Below are positions 8,649 through 16,609 of a DNA stretch of 64,000 nt, in pieces. The position numbers and the translations under genes were made by a program. The notes under the pieces are model-generated. The model was not told the DNA's origin, ran no database searches, and saw only the letters and a program-made list of their open reading frames with translations. Origin of the DNA: JABSSA01 sp039975755 (GTDB taxonomy: Bacteria; Pseudomonadota; Alphaproteobacteria; Rhodobacterales; Rhodobacteraceae); contig JBDWGM010000024.1 of assembly GCA_039975755.1 (NCBI GenBank), forward strand, positions 1 through 64,000, read 5' to 3'. Numbering within the stretch: position 1 is the stretch's first letter; the number at the start of each line of letters is the position of its first letter.

Positions 8649-9256
8649 AGACGTTCAACAACGTAGACGTTAGATCCCAGATTGATGCCGGGCAGGTGAT
8701 CACCATGTTCCTTGAACAACAATCGCCCGGCGCCAGTATCCGTCCATTCCGCTAAACTGCCTTCGTTCGCCGGATCATCAAGGGCATGATCGTTGAATGA
8801 AAAGACCAGCTTGCCCCCAATTGGCAGCTTGCGCATCAGAACATGAAAAACGGAAATAGGGGCCGCGCCCGCACCAAAGACTCCGATGGCCGTGATCGTT
8901 TCATAAGCGCCATCGGCAAATGGTAGCGTTCCGCCTGCTTTGATTTGCGAAAGCGTGCGATACACCCCTTTTTCCTCAGCGGATTGAAGCATCTCTGCAG
9001 ACAGGTCCACACCATCGACTGTGCCAAACCCGGCCAACCGAAGGGCAAGTCCGGATAGGCCGGTGCCACATCCAAAATCAAGGACCGGTCGCGATAAATC
9101 TTGGGTGAATTGTTTCAATGCATCAGCGCATCGCTCCGGCGCGGCGTATCCGTTTCCGCCGATTTCTGCGTCATAGGTCGCCGCCCAATCGTCAAATAAG
9201 TCGCGCGTAGAAGCCGCGTCTCTCGCAGCGTATACCTTGTCCAGAAATCCAGTCAT
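8645..9256 (-). CDS. Class I SAM-dependent methyltransferase
   Basis: A 203-residue Rossmann-fold methyltransferase. Motif I is VLDFGCGTGLSGLAL near residues 58-72, followed by acidic loop VDGVDLSAEML. Later motifs are FADGAYETITAIGVF and LPIGGKLVFSFN. The N-terminus (VYAARDAASTRDLFDDWAAT) resembles the TPR-like/Williams-Beuren group of methyltransferases. The ATG at 9256 is preferred to a TTG two codons upstream. It overlaps gluQ by four bases, so coupled translation is likely, but nothing shows that it acts on tRNA. The substrate is unknown. Confidence 0.88.
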   Translation of the reverse strand: MTGFLDKVYAARDAASTRDLFDDWAATYDAEIGGNGYAAPERCADALKQFTQDLSRPVLDFGCGTGLSGLALRLAGFGTVDGVDLSAEMLQSAEEKGVYRTLSQIKAGGTLPFADGAYETITAIGVFGAGAAPISVFHVLMRKLPIGGKLVFSFNDHALDDPANEGSLAEWTDTGAGRLLFKEHGDHLPGINLGSNVYVVERL

Positions 9257-9295
9257 GCGCAATTTTACACAGTGGGAAGCAATCAGGTAAAGAGC

Positions 9296-10651
9296 TTAGG
9301 CGATCTCTTTTTGTTGACTTGCCAGCCAGGATTGGAAATCGACCTTGGCACGGTCTGTGTACGCCTTATAGCGGTCCTTACGTCCGCGCCGCCCGCCTTT
9401 GAGGCCGAGAACAGGCGGGAATAACCCGAAATTCACATTCATTGGCTGAAAGGTTTTTGCCTCAGCGCCACCAGTGATATGTGTGATCAATGCGCCCATT
9501 GCCGTCGTGTCAGGTGGGGGCGGCAATGTGAGGCCTGTCAGCTCGGCTGTGGCCATCCGACCGGCAAGCAAACCTATGGCCGCACTTTCGACATAGCCCT
9601 CAACGCCTGTGATCTGCCCCGCAAAGCGAATATTGGGGCGCGATTGCAAACGCATTTGGTTATCCAACAATGTCGGGCTGTTCAGGAATGTATTGCGGTG
9701 AATGCCACCAAGCCGCGCAAAACTGGCATCTTCCAATCCCGGAATCGTTTTTAAAACAGATGTTTGGGCGCCATACTTCATTTTGGTTTGGAAGCCGACG
9801 ATATTAAAAAGGGTGCCCAGTTTGTTGTCACGTCGCAGCTGAACAACCGCATAGGGTTTGTCATCCGGTGCATGTGAATTGGTCAGGCCCACAGGCTTCA
9901 TCGGTCCAAATCGCAACGTTTCACGCCCGCGTTCGGCCATGACTTCTATCGGCAAACATCCGTCAAAATACCCTGCGGTTTCGCCTTCGTGAAACTCGGT
10001 CTTTTCGGCCGCCAAGAGCGCATCGATGAACGCCTCATACTGCTCTTTGGTCATTGGACAATTCAGATATGCCGTGCGTTCTTCTTCGGTGTCGCCTTTG
10101 TCATATCGCGATTGCATCCATGCTTTGGACATATCAATCGAGTCTGCATAAACAATCGGAGCAATTGCATCAAAAAAGGCCAAAGCTTCTGTGCCGGTTT
10201 CCTCTTGAATGGATGCGGCCAATGCGGACGATGTCAGGGGACCGGTGGCAAATATCCAATGATCCTTGTCCGGCAATTCGGTGATTTCGTCGTACGAGAC
10301 TGAAATATTGGGATGGGCCAACAAAGCGTCCGTCACAGATTGCGCAAATGCATCGCGATCCACAGCAAGCGCACCACCGGCGGGCAGGCGATTTTGATCG
10401 CCCATTGCCATGATCAAACCGTTGGCCTGACGCATTTCCCAATGCAGCAATCCAACGGCGTTTTGTTCGTTGTCATCCGAACGGAAGGAATTTGAACACA
10501 CCATCTCGCCCAGAAGGCCCGTTTGATGTGCAAAAGTTTCGACCGCCGGGCGCATTTCATGCAAGATCACACGCACGCCCAAACGGGCCGCTTGCCATGC
10601 TGCTTCGGAACCGGCCATGCCGCCGCCGACAATATGAAGGGTGTTGTCCAT
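9296..10651 (-). CDS. trmFO: Methylenetetrahydrofolate-tRNA-(uracil-5-)-methyltransferase
   Basis: FAD- and folate-dependent enzyme that makes 5-methyluridine 54 in the tRNA T-loop. It has 451 residues. The FAD-binding motif HIVGGGMAGSEAAWQAARLG is at the N-terminus, and conserved cysteines sit in GEMVCSNSFRSD and AYLNCPMTKEQY. The start is set at the ATG 10651 because the dinucleotide-binding strand begins immediately after (MDNTLHIVGGG); an upstream in-frame extension adds twelve unrelated residues. It lies 39 bases upstream of the methyltransferase-gluQ pair in the same direction, so three tRNA-related or possibly tRNA-related genes may share a transcript. Confidence 0.97.
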   Translation of the reverse strand: MDNTLHIVGGGMAGSEAAWQAARLGVRVILHEMRPAVETFAHQTGLLGEMVCSNSFRSDDNEQNAVGLLHWEMRQANGLIMAMGDQNRLPAGGALAVDRDAFAQSVTDALLAHPNISVSYDEITELPDKDHWIFATGPLTSSALAASIQEETGTEALAFFDAIAPIVYADSIDMSKAWMQSRYDKGDTEEERTAYLNCPMTKEQYEAFIDALLAAEKTEFHEGETAGYFDGCLPIEVMAERGRETLRFGPMKPVGLTNSHAPDDKPYAVVQLRRDNKLGTLFNIVGFQTKMKYGAQTSVLKTIPGLEDASFARLGGIHRNTFLNSPTLLDNQMRLQSRPNIRFAGQITGVEGYVESAAIGLLAGRMATAELTGLTLPPPPDTTAMGALITHITGGAEAKTFQPMNVNFGLFPPVLGLKGGRRGRKDRYKAYTDRAKVDFQSWLASQQKEIA

Positions 10652-10898
10652 GCGCATGCCTTTAGGCGAGGGACGAGACACTGGCAATGGGGGATATTAA
10701 GAGAGACATTGGGGACCGTCGCAGTGGGTAAGATCGGTCAGAGAGAGTGACCTGGAGGGACCTTCCACCCGCGACGGCCCAATTGTCGTGCCCCACTTGT
10801 GCCTCATTTGCGCCCGAATTACTAGTGATTCGCGAAAAATAATTTGTTTTTATTTTGGAAACGACGGGAAATTCCGTAAAAATAAGGGTTTAACTGGC

Positions 10899-11684
10899 TT
10901 ATTGTTTCCAATTTGGGTCCCTTTTTTCGATGAAAGCTGCAATTCCTTCCTCAGTGTCGCGGTGCAGCATATTCTCGACCATCACATTTCCAGTATAGCG
11001 ATATGCCTCTTCTACGGGCATTTCCAACTGCTCGTAAAAGGCCCGTTTCCCAATTTTCACAGCAACCGAAAGCTTGTCGGCAACCATCGCGGCAAAGTCC
11101 TCTGTGGTGGATTCCAATTCAGCTTGAGGGACGTAATGATTGATCAATCCAAGTTCCTGTGCGCGAGGCGCAGAAATGAACGAGCCTGTCGTTAGCATTT
11201 CAAAGGCGTGTTTGCGTGGGACGTTACGCGACAAGGCGACCATCGGCGTCGAACAGAACAGACCGACATTTACGCCATTCACCCCGAACCGGGTGTCCTC
11301 TGCTGCTATGGCCAGATCACAGGTTGCAACCAATTGGCACCCTGCTGCTGTTGCAATGCCGTGAACCTGTGCCACAACAGGCTGGGGCAGGGTCCTGATA
11401 CGCGACATCAAAGCGGAACAGCGTTCGAACAGATCCTTAAAGTACGCTTGGCCGCGATCCTTGGCCTGTCGACCTTGTTGCATTTGTTTAAGGTCGTGCC
11501 CGGCGCAAAACGCGCGCCCTTTGCCTGCCAGAACAACCACGCGGATTTCAGGGGTGCTGGCGATATCATCCAATGCGATGTGCAGTTCGGCGATCATTTC
11601 ATCCGACAGGGCGTTCAGGCGATCCGGCGCATTCATCGAAAGATGTGCAATTCCTTCACTGACTTGACGTTCTAAAAGTGCCAT
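10899..11684 (-). CDS. Enoyl-CoA hydratase/isomerase family protein, ECHDC3-like
   Basis: A 261-residue crotonase-fold protein. The acyl-CoA oxyanion residues are present (GRAFCAGHDLKQM; GIATAAGCQLVATCDLA). The two catalytic glutamates of classical enoyl-CoA hydratase are absent: the first position is glutamine (AGCQL instead of GCEL) and the second lies in NGVNVGLFCS. This pattern matches the ECHDC3 subgroup, so it should not be called a beta-oxidation hydratase. GGAGAG precedes the ATG at 11684; a longer reading frame would start inside the divergent thioesterase region. The divergent hotdog thioesterase neighbour suggests acyl-CoA turnover. Confidence 0.9.
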   Translation of the reverse strand: MALLERQVSEGIAHLSMNAPDRLNALSDEMIAELHIALDDIASTPEIRVVVLAGKGRAFCAGHDLKQMQQGRQAKDRGQAYFKDLFERCSALMSRIRTLPQPVVAQVHGIATAAGCQLVATCDLAIAAEDTRFGVNGVNVGLFCSTPMVALSRNVPRKHAFEMLTTGSFISAPRAQELGLINHYVPQAELESTTEDFAAMVADKLSVAVKIGKRAFYEQLEMPVEEAYRYTGNVMVENMLHRDTEEGIAAFIEKRDPNWKQ

Positions 11685-11742
11685 CTTGCTCTCCAACCCT
11701 GATTTGGTGAAGCCTATGGGACAGAAGGTCAAAGGGAAAGTC

Positions 11743-12186
11743 ATGCAGAACGTAATGGACAAAGACGCATTGAATGCGTTTCTACCCCGCGTGTTCGAAC
11801 AGGTTGCCGAAGAATTCTATGTCGAAGCCTGTGAGGGCGACACAGTCACATTGAGATTGCGCGTCGGTCCTGGGCACCTTCGTCCGGGCGGAACCATTTC
11901 CGGCCCAGCGATGTTTGGCTTGGCGGATGTCACGGCGTATTTGGTAACCTTGGCCAAGATTGGACCGCGCGCATTGGCGGTGACTACCAATTGCTCCATT
12001 GATTTCATGCGCAAACCTATTGGCGGTCGCGATCTTTTGGCAAAGGGGCGGTTGCTGAAGTTGGGACGGCAATTGTCGATTTCAGATGTGTTATTGTACT
12101 CTGAAGGGGATGACCGACCCGTTGCGCGGGCGTCTTTGACCTATTCCATTCCACCGTCTGGGTCGGCTGCGGCAAAGGACTTTTAA
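11743..12186 (+). CDS. PaaI-family hotdog thioesterase
   Basis: A 147-residue single hotdog domain. Seen: LRPGGTISGPAMFGLADVTAY with the acidic residue typical of the PaaI/YbgC active-site helix, followed by TNCSIDFMRKPIGG and SISDVLLYSEGDDRPVARAS. It probably hydrolyses acyl-CoA thioesters in the cytoplasm. Several in-frame ATGs lie upstream. The one at 11743 is chosen because AAAGGGAAAG sits a normal distance before it, and earlier starts would overlap the divergent crotonase gene's own ribosome site. Substrate unknown. Confidence 0.88.
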   Translation: MQNVMDKDALNAFLPRVFEQVAEEFYVEACEGDTVTLRLRVGPGHLRPGGTISGPAMFGLADVTAYLVTLAKIGPRALAVTTNCSIDFMRKPIGGRDLLAKGRLLKLGRQLSISDVLLYSEGDDRPVARASLTYSIPPSGSAAAKDF

Positions 12187-12211
12187 AAGGAGACGCGGCC
12201 GAAGCCGCGTC
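12187..12211 (-). terminator. Hairpin terminator downstream of the DUF1127 gene
   Basis: A perfect 8-bp stem (GACGCGGC at 12192-12199, GCCGCGTC at 12204-12211) closes a TTCG tetraloop when read on the minus strand and is followed by TCCTTTT. It lies between two convergent genes (thioesterase and DUF1127), so it can stop leftward transcripts; it may also block rightward ones, though the + strand has no T-run after it. Confidence 0.65.
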
Positions 12212-12231
12212 AGTCAGGAAGTTCGGGGGAT

Positions 12232-12456
12232 TTAGATGTCCCAAAAATGGCGTCGCGATTCCCGCTGCGCCTGATGTTGCGTCAACCCAATATCCTTAAG
12301 GATGTGGTCATCCAAAGCCGTCAACGCGCGCCGTGTTCGGCGGATTTCCTGCCATTTGGCGACAAGCACGGCGACCGATAGAAAAAACGTGACTGTTGGC
12401 GTCAGGTTCCGGCCTGCCAGATAATGTAGATGCGCGGGCATATGTGCTTGTGTCAT
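12232..12456 (-). CDS. DUF1127 small protein
   Basis: A 74-residue protein. Residues about 16-34 (NLTPTVTFFLSVAVLVAKW) are hydrophobic, and the C-terminal 40 residues carry the DUF1127 pattern (WQEIRRTRRALTALDDHILKDIGLT). DUF1127 proteins in alphaproteobacteria are small, arginine-rich and linked to phosphate, RNA or membrane-related regulation, but no common activity is established. The ATG at 12456 follows AGGACA. It is divergent from a MocR regulator; the 98 bases between them hold two of three repeated ATTG..ACAAT sites, so it is likely controlled by that regulator. Confidence 0.85.
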   Translation of the reverse strand: MTQAHMPAHLHYLAGRNLTPTVTFFLSVAVLVAKWQEIRRTRRALTALDDHILKDIGLTQHQAQRESRRHFWDI

Positions 12457-12474
12457 GGGATGTCCTTTCCTAAA

Positions 12475-12565
12475 ATTGTATTGACACAATAAGGCGGTAC
12501 TGCCTAAGTATATTGATACAATCTGATTTGTACCGAGTCGAGGAAAGTATTGTAATGGATACAAT
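12475..12565. promoter_or_regulatory. Three ATTG..ACAAT elements, probable MocR operator
   Basis: Three related palindromic elements occur at 12475-12490 (ATTGTATTGACACAAT), 12512-12522 (ATTGATACAAT) and 12549-12565 (ATTGTAATGGATACAAT). Their right halves are direct repeats of TTGAYACAAT, spaced about 31 and 43 bases apart. The third contains the ATG of the MocR gene, and the first includes a TTGACA hexamer usable as a -35 box. MocR-type regulators such as GabR, PdxR and TauR bind repeated sites near their own start, so autoregulation plus control of the divergent DUF1127 gene is the simplest reading. Confidence 0.65.
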
Positions 12566-13970
12566 TTGGACGCCTGACATCTCAAACCATGACGGCCCCA
12601 AATACCGTGCCGTAGCAGATTCACTGCGCGACGGGATTGCAGATGGGACGTTGTTGCCGGGTGAAAAGTTGCCGCCGGTCAGAGATCTTGCATGGCGATT
12701 GCAAATCACTCCAGGGACTGTTGCGCGGGCTTATACGATCCTGACCGATGCCGGGCTTCTTGAAGCAGGGGTGGGGCGCGGCACATTCGTTGCTCATGCT
12801 CGTATTGTCGAAGAGGTTGAAATACCTCTGGAAATAGATGCAGTTGCCCATGGGAAAGAACCCAATGGCGATTCCTACAGGGTGAATTTGTTTTCTCCGC
12901 ACTTGCCAGCAAAGGGGCAAGCACGGTTGATCCGTGAAGCCTTTGCCAAAATCGCTGCCGATCCACCGTCAGGTATGATGCATTACCCCAGTCAGGTCGG
13001 CAGCACCGCCGCCCGCGAGGCGGTTGCGCGGTGGTTGTCTGGTGCGTCCATTGGGTCATTCAGCGCCGACGACATTGTATTGACACATGGTGGACAGAAC
13101 GCGATTTCGATGGTTCTGCAGTCCGTGTTGCGTGGCCGTTCCCCGACGATTTTAGTCGAAGAACTCTGTTATCCAGGGTTTAGGCGTGCGGCAGATTTGC
13201 TGCGCGCGAACATTGTACCAGTCGCGATGGACAAAGAAGGCGTGATCCCGGCGGCTTTGGAAGAGGCGGCAAAAACCCATGACGCCGAGATTTTTTGCAC
13301 ATCCCCCGAGGTGCACAACCCGACGGGTCTGTTCACACCGCAACACCGACGAGAAGATTTGGCGAAGGTTGCGCGCCGGACCGACATGCAAATTCTGGAA
13401 GATGATTGTTACCATATGTCAGGGCAGGATGCGCCGACCTATCGAATGATTGCACCAGATCGTGGATGGTATGTCTCTTCGATTTCAAAACAGCTGACAC
13501 CAGCGTTGCGCGTTGGGTATGCGTTGGCTCCTCAGGGGAAAACATCGGTTTTGCGCCGCACTGCGGAACACAGTTTTTTTGGGCTGGCGACCCCAATTTG
13601 TGATGCGATCGCGATGGTGCTGGGGGATCCACGTATCGATCAAGTGGCCGAAGATGTTATTGGAGCGATGGCCACCTACATCAAAAGTGCTGTGAACATA
13701 TTGGGCGGGTATGATCTGACGTGGCGCAGGGACGTTCCGTTCCTTTGGTTGGCGTTGCCGCCGGGCTGGCGTGCGGTCTCATTCTGTCAAGCCGCCGAAG
13801 CGCAAGGCGTTCAAGTCAGGGCAGGCGAAGAATTCGCCTGTCGCGATGCCGCTGCCCCGCATGCTGTGCGAATGGCGATAAATGCTGGCGTGAACCTCAG
13901 CAGTTTTGAAGCCGCGATGCAGCGTTTGCGTGTTTTGTTGGATAATCCTCCTGAAAGGATCAGTGTTTGA
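12555..13970 (+). CDS. MocR-type regulator (GntR HTH fused to aminotransferase domain)
   Basis: A 471-residue regulator. Residues about 15-80 are a GntR winged helix (PGEKLPPVRDLAWRL, TPGTVARAYTILTDAGLLEA). Residues 110-465 are an aminotransferase-I fold with the PLP lysine K312 in SSISKQLTPALRVGY, the aspartate of LEDDCYHM and VHNPTGLF. Such proteins bind PLP or an amino-acid-PLP adduct and switch transcription rather than transaminate. The ATG at 12555 is chosen since GAGGAAAG lies eight bases ahead; an ATT-proximal start 14 codons earlier lacks one. Effector unknown; the divergent DUF1127 gene is the likely target. Confidence 0.92.
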   Translation: MDTIWTPDISNHDGPKYRAVADSLRDGIADGTLLPGEKLPPVRDLAWRLQITPGTVARAYTILTDAGLLEAGVGRGTFVAHARIVEEVEIPLEIDAVAHGKEPNGDSYRVNLFSPHLPAKGQARLIREAFAKIAADPPSGMMHYPSQVGSTAAREAVARWLSGASIGSFSADDIVLTHGGQNAISMVLQSVLRGRSPTILVEELCYPGFRRAADLLRANIVPVAMDKEGVIPAALEEAAKTHDAEIFCTSPEVHNPTGLFTPQHRREDLAKVARRTDMQILEDDCYHMSGQDAPTYRMIAPDRGWYVSSISKQLTPALRVGYALAPQGKTSVLRRTAEHSFFGLATPICDAIAMVLGDPRIDQVAEDVIGAMATYIKSAVNILGGYDLTWRRDVPFLWLALPPGWRAVSFCQAAEAQGVQVRAGEEFACRDAAAPHAVRMAINAGVNLSSFEAAMQRLRVLLDNPPERISV

Positions 13971-14035
13971 TGGGGTAAAATAATACCTTATTTTTAAGTT
14001 ACTGTTTTTGAACGAATAAATTAAGTAAACGCGTG

Positions 14036-14063
14036 TTGACGCGTTCGACGCGGCCTGTATAAC
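14036..14063 (+). promoter_or_regulatory. Promoter of rplM-rpsI
   Basis: TTGACG at 14036-14041 and TATAAC at 14058-14063 are separated by 16 bases, a good housekeeping promoter. Initiation would fall near 14070, about 30 bases before rplM. The same TTGACG -35 hexamer recurs at both tRNA-Asp genes and at the ilv operon. Confidence 0.75.
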
Positions 14064-14099
14064 CGCGCAATCGAATGTTCACCCTCAGGGATGAGAGTT

Positions 14100-14558
14100 A
14101 TGAAAACCTTTTCTGCCACGCCGGCCGACATCGAAAAGAACTGGATTCTGATTGATGCGGAAGGTGTCGTGCTTGGCCGTTTGGCATCCATCGTTGCGAT
14201 GCGCCTACGCGGCAAACACAAACCAAGCTTCACGCCGCACATGGATATGGGCGACAATGTCATCATCATCAACGCCGACAAGGTGCAGTTGACGGGCAAA
14301 AAGCGCGAAGAAAACCATTACTGGCACACAGGCCATCCTGGTGGGATCAAGTCGCGGACCAAAGCGGAAATCCTCGAAGGGGATCACCCAGAGCGCGTTG
14401 TGACGCTGGCTATCAAGCGCATGTTGCCGGGCAACCGTCTTGCACGCACGCAGATGACCAACCTGCGTGTATACGCTGGAGCAGAGCATCCGCATGAAGC
14501 GCAAAACCCCGAAGTTCTGGACGTGAAGTCCATGAACAAGAAAAACACGCGGAGCTAA
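14100..14558 (+). CDS. rplM: 50S ribosomal protein L13
   Basis: Large-subunit protein, 152 residues (MKTFSATPADIEKNWILIDA...). The conserved LGRLAS, GDNVIIINADKVQLTGKK and MLPGNRLARTQMTNLRVYAG segments are all visible. The ATG at 14100 matches the family N-terminus; an upstream ATG adds three residues. It is followed three bases later by rpsI, the usual L13-S9 operon. Confidence 0.99.
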   Translation: MKTFSATPADIEKNWILIDAEGVVLGRLASIVAMRLRGKHKPSFTPHMDMGDNVIIINADKVQLTGKKREENHYWHTGHPGGIKSRTKAEILEGDHPERVVTLAIKRMLPGNRLARTQMTNLRVYAGAEHPHEAQNPEVLDVKSMNKKNTRS

Positions 14559-14561
14559 GTC

Positions 14562-15053
14562 ATGTCGGACGAAATCAATACGCTCGAAGATCTGCAACAA
14601 ATCGCAGGCGACGCACCCGAAGCACAAGTTGAAGAAGTCATCGCACGCGAACCTGTGCGCGACGAATTTGGCCGGGCTTATGCAACTGGTAAACGGAAAG
14701 ACGCGATTGCTCGTGTCTGGATCAAACCGGGATCAGGCAAAGTCACCGTCAACGGTTTGGAGTTGAACAAGTATTTTGCACGCCCCGTGCTGCAAATGAT
14801 CTTGCGCCAGCCGTTCACAGTGTCGAATACCGAAGATCAGTTTGATGTTACTGCAACTGTCAAAGGTGGTGGCCTTTCTGGTCAAGCCGGCGCGGTTAAG
14901 CACGGTATTTCCAAAGCCCTTCAACTGTACGACCCAAGCTTGCGTGGCGCGTTGAAAGCCGCTGGCTTCTTGACCCGCGACAGTCGTGTGGTGGAACGTA
15001 AGAAATACGGTAAGCGCAAAGCGCGTCGTAGCTTCCAGTTCTCCAAGCGCTAA
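14562..15053 (+). CDS. rpsI: 30S ribosomal protein S9
   Basis: Small-subunit protein of 163 residues. As is usual in alphaproteobacteria, an acidic N-terminal extension of about 35 residues precedes the core, which begins at YATGKRKDAIARVWIKPGSG. The C-terminal tail ends in KKYGKRKARRSFQFSKR, which reaches the ribosomal P site. It is cotranscribed with rplM and ends at a clear intrinsic terminator. Confidence 0.99.
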   Translation: MSDEINTLEDLQQIAGDAPEAQVEEVIAREPVRDEFGRAYATGKRKDAIARVWIKPGSGKVTVNGLELNKYFARPVLQMILRQPFTVSNTEDQFDVTATVKGGGLSGQAGAVKHGISKALQLYDPSLRGALKAAGFLTRDSRVVERKKYGKRKARRSFQFSKR

Positions 15054-15083
15054 CTCAGCACGACACGTTCAGACAACACCATC

Positions 15084-15114
15084 AAACGCCTGCTTTCGAG
15101 CGGGCGTTTTTTTT
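15084..15114 (+). terminator. Intrinsic terminator of rplM-rpsI
   Basis: AACGCCTGCT and AGCGGGCGTT pair around a TTCG loop (one mismatched pair in the stem), followed by a run of eight T residues. It lies 30 bases after the rpsI stop. Confidence 0.9.
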
Positions 15115-15199
15115 GCGTGTCGAATGGTGCCAATTGCGTGCTTGGCTAAGCGAGAGTCAGGCGTTCCAGCAAGATATCCGGCACGTCATCCAAAGTGAC

Positions 15200-15566
15200 C
15201 TATTCGCACATGGTCGGAGCCACCAACACTTATGACAGCTTACCGGCTTCGTGTGCACGGGTTTGCACACATGCTGTGTCGACAATTGTTTGCGCCAAGA
15301 CCAGTGAATCGGTTGATACTCTTGCAGTGTTTCCATCAGGTAGGCTGACCAAAAACGCAGTGCTAAATCCGCTGTCTCCGCTGGGTGTCCATCGATCCCA
15401 TGACGGGCATTTGCGTTGCATGTACAACGCGGTACGGATCAGGTGCCAGTTTCCAAAAAAATACGATCACGCCTATACTGACAATTATAACTGCAGGTAT
15501 CAGCCAGAAATGATCCAGAAACCATGCTTGCATCTTTGGGGGAAGAGCACGAAAAACTCTGATCAT
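15200..15566 (-). pseudogene. Decayed gene for a small single-pass membrane protein
   Basis: The intact start (ATG at 15566, overlapping the VOC gene stop as ATGA) encodes 67 residues with one membrane helix (FWLIPAVIIVSIGVIVFFWK) and then stops at 15363. The adjacent frame continues as SGDSGFSTAFLVSLPDGN, ARVSTDSLVLAQTIVDTACV and so on. It meets a TAA at 15230-15232 and then reads VLVAPTMCE before a natural stop at 15200. A one-base frameshift near 15385 plus one nonsense codon would therefore restore a protein of about 121 residues: a membrane anchor with a small soluble domain. The truncated 67-residue form may still be made. Confidence 0.6.
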
Positions 15567-15976
15567 TCGTCGGCCTTAGGCCCAACCTGAAGAAACGGGT
15601 TAAACGCGACTTCCCACAAATGTCCATCTAAATCGGCAAAATACCCGTGGTATCCACCCCAATCCGCGCGGCCTGCTGGTTTGACAAGCGTCGCACCCGC
15701 ATCTGTGGCTTGCTTGAGGACCCGAACGACTGCTGCCTCGGTCGCTACATTATGTGCCAAATGTACTGCTGAATATCCCTGACCACTCGGGCAAACGCCT
15801 GCATCTTTGGCAAGCGCTTCACGCTGCGATAGCCCTAGCCAAGTCCCTTTAAGGTCGAAAAATGCGACGCCGGGTGGACTGTCTCGCTTCGGAAACCCAA
15901 GCCCATTTTCGTAAAACGTGATCGCTTTGCTTAGGTCTGCGACGCCAAGGGCAATCATACTAATATGTGGCTGCAT
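15563..15976 (-). CDS. VOC-family (glyoxalase-like) protein
   Basis: A 137-residue vicinal-oxygen-chelate fold protein. Two beta-alpha-beta-beta-beta units are visible: HISMIALGVADLSKAITFYE at the N-terminus, and YSAVHLAHNV through GGYHGYFADLDGHLWEVAFN. Metal ligands of the family could be the N-terminal histidine H4 or H67-region and the glutamate in LWEVAFN. The closest relatives are simple glyoxalase-like proteins of unknown substrate. The ATG at 15976 follows GAGGG. It sits between a TetR gene upstream and the decayed membrane-protein gene downstream, overlapping the latter by four bases. Confidence 0.88.
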   Translation of the reverse strand: MQPHISMIALGVADLSKAITFYENGLGFPKRDSPPGVAFFDLKGTWLGLSQREALAKDAGVCPSGQGYSAVHLAHNVATEAAVVRVLKQATDAGATLVKPAGRADWGGYHGYFADLDGHLWEVAFNPFLQVGPKADE

Positions 15977-15991
15977 CAAACCCTCGCAAAG

Positions 15992-16609
15992 TCAGGAATC
16001 GGGCGGGATCAGGCCCAAGCCGCGTAGGTAAATCCCGATACCGGATTCCAAAAGGTCTTCGGGTGGGAAGGGGGAGGCGCGGCCTGGTGAATTTCGCGCA
16101 AATAACTCAACAACGCCGTGGCTCATCGCCCAGATATGCGCTGAAAACATCGACGCGGGGGGGCGTTTGTCTTCGGGGATGTGTTGCGACAGATCAGAGG
16201 CCGCCTTTTCAAGTACCGCATTTGCGCGGGCCACGGCTTGGGCAAGTTCAGGCGTTCTGTTGACGGAAATGCCGCTTTCAAACATTGCGATGTAATGCCC
16301 CGGAAATTTTCGGGCAAAGGCCAAATAGGCGCGCCCTGTGGCCTCAAACGCTGCCAATGCTGACGGTTGTCCAGATTGATAGGCATGTTCCATCAAATCG
16401 CCAAAGATCACGTACCCTTGCAAAGCGGCTTCGGCGATAAGATCTTCGCGACCTTCAAAATGGCGATAGACGGCCGCTGGCGTCACACCGGCCTGTTTTG
16501 CCGCTTCCGACAAGGTAAAGCCGGTGGGGCCTTTGATGGCGATCAATTGCAAGGCAGCCTCGATTAAGGCCGACTTGAGATTGCCGTGATGATACGCGCG
16601 TTTAGGCAT
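15992..16609 (-). CDS. TetR/AcrR-family regulator with WHG-type C-terminal domain
   Basis: A 205-residue repressor-type protein. Residues about 8-55 form the TetR helix-turn-helix (IEAALQLIAIKGPTGFTLSE, AGVTPAAVYRHFEGREDLIA). The C-terminal half contains FPGHYIAMFESGI and HIWAMSHGVVELF, the pattern of the TetR_C_33/WHG domain. The start overlaps the end of ppk2 by eight bases, so both come from one transcript. Effector and target are unknown; the downstream VOC gene or this operon are possible targets. Confidence 0.9.
   Translation of the reverse strand: MPKRAYHHGNLKSALIEAALQLIAIKGPTGFTLSEAAKQAGVTPAAVYRHFEGREDLIAEAALQGYVIFGDLMEHAYQSGQPSALAAFEATGRAYLAFARKFPGHYIAMFESGISVNRTPELAQAVARANAVLEKAASDLSQHIPEDKRPPASMFSAHIWAMSHGVVELFARNSPGRASPFPPEDLLESGIGIYLRGLGLIPPDS

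Noticed and set aside
10815..10832. Imperfect palindrome CGAATTACTAGTGATTCG near the crotonase gene 3' end
   Set aside because: One mismatch, no T-run and about 70 bases from the stop; too weak to call a terminator or operator.
15195..15590. 131-codon open frame on the + strand after the rpsI terminator
   Set aside because: It is the antisense of the decayed membrane-protein gene and VOC gene end, has no ribosome site and no family resemblance.
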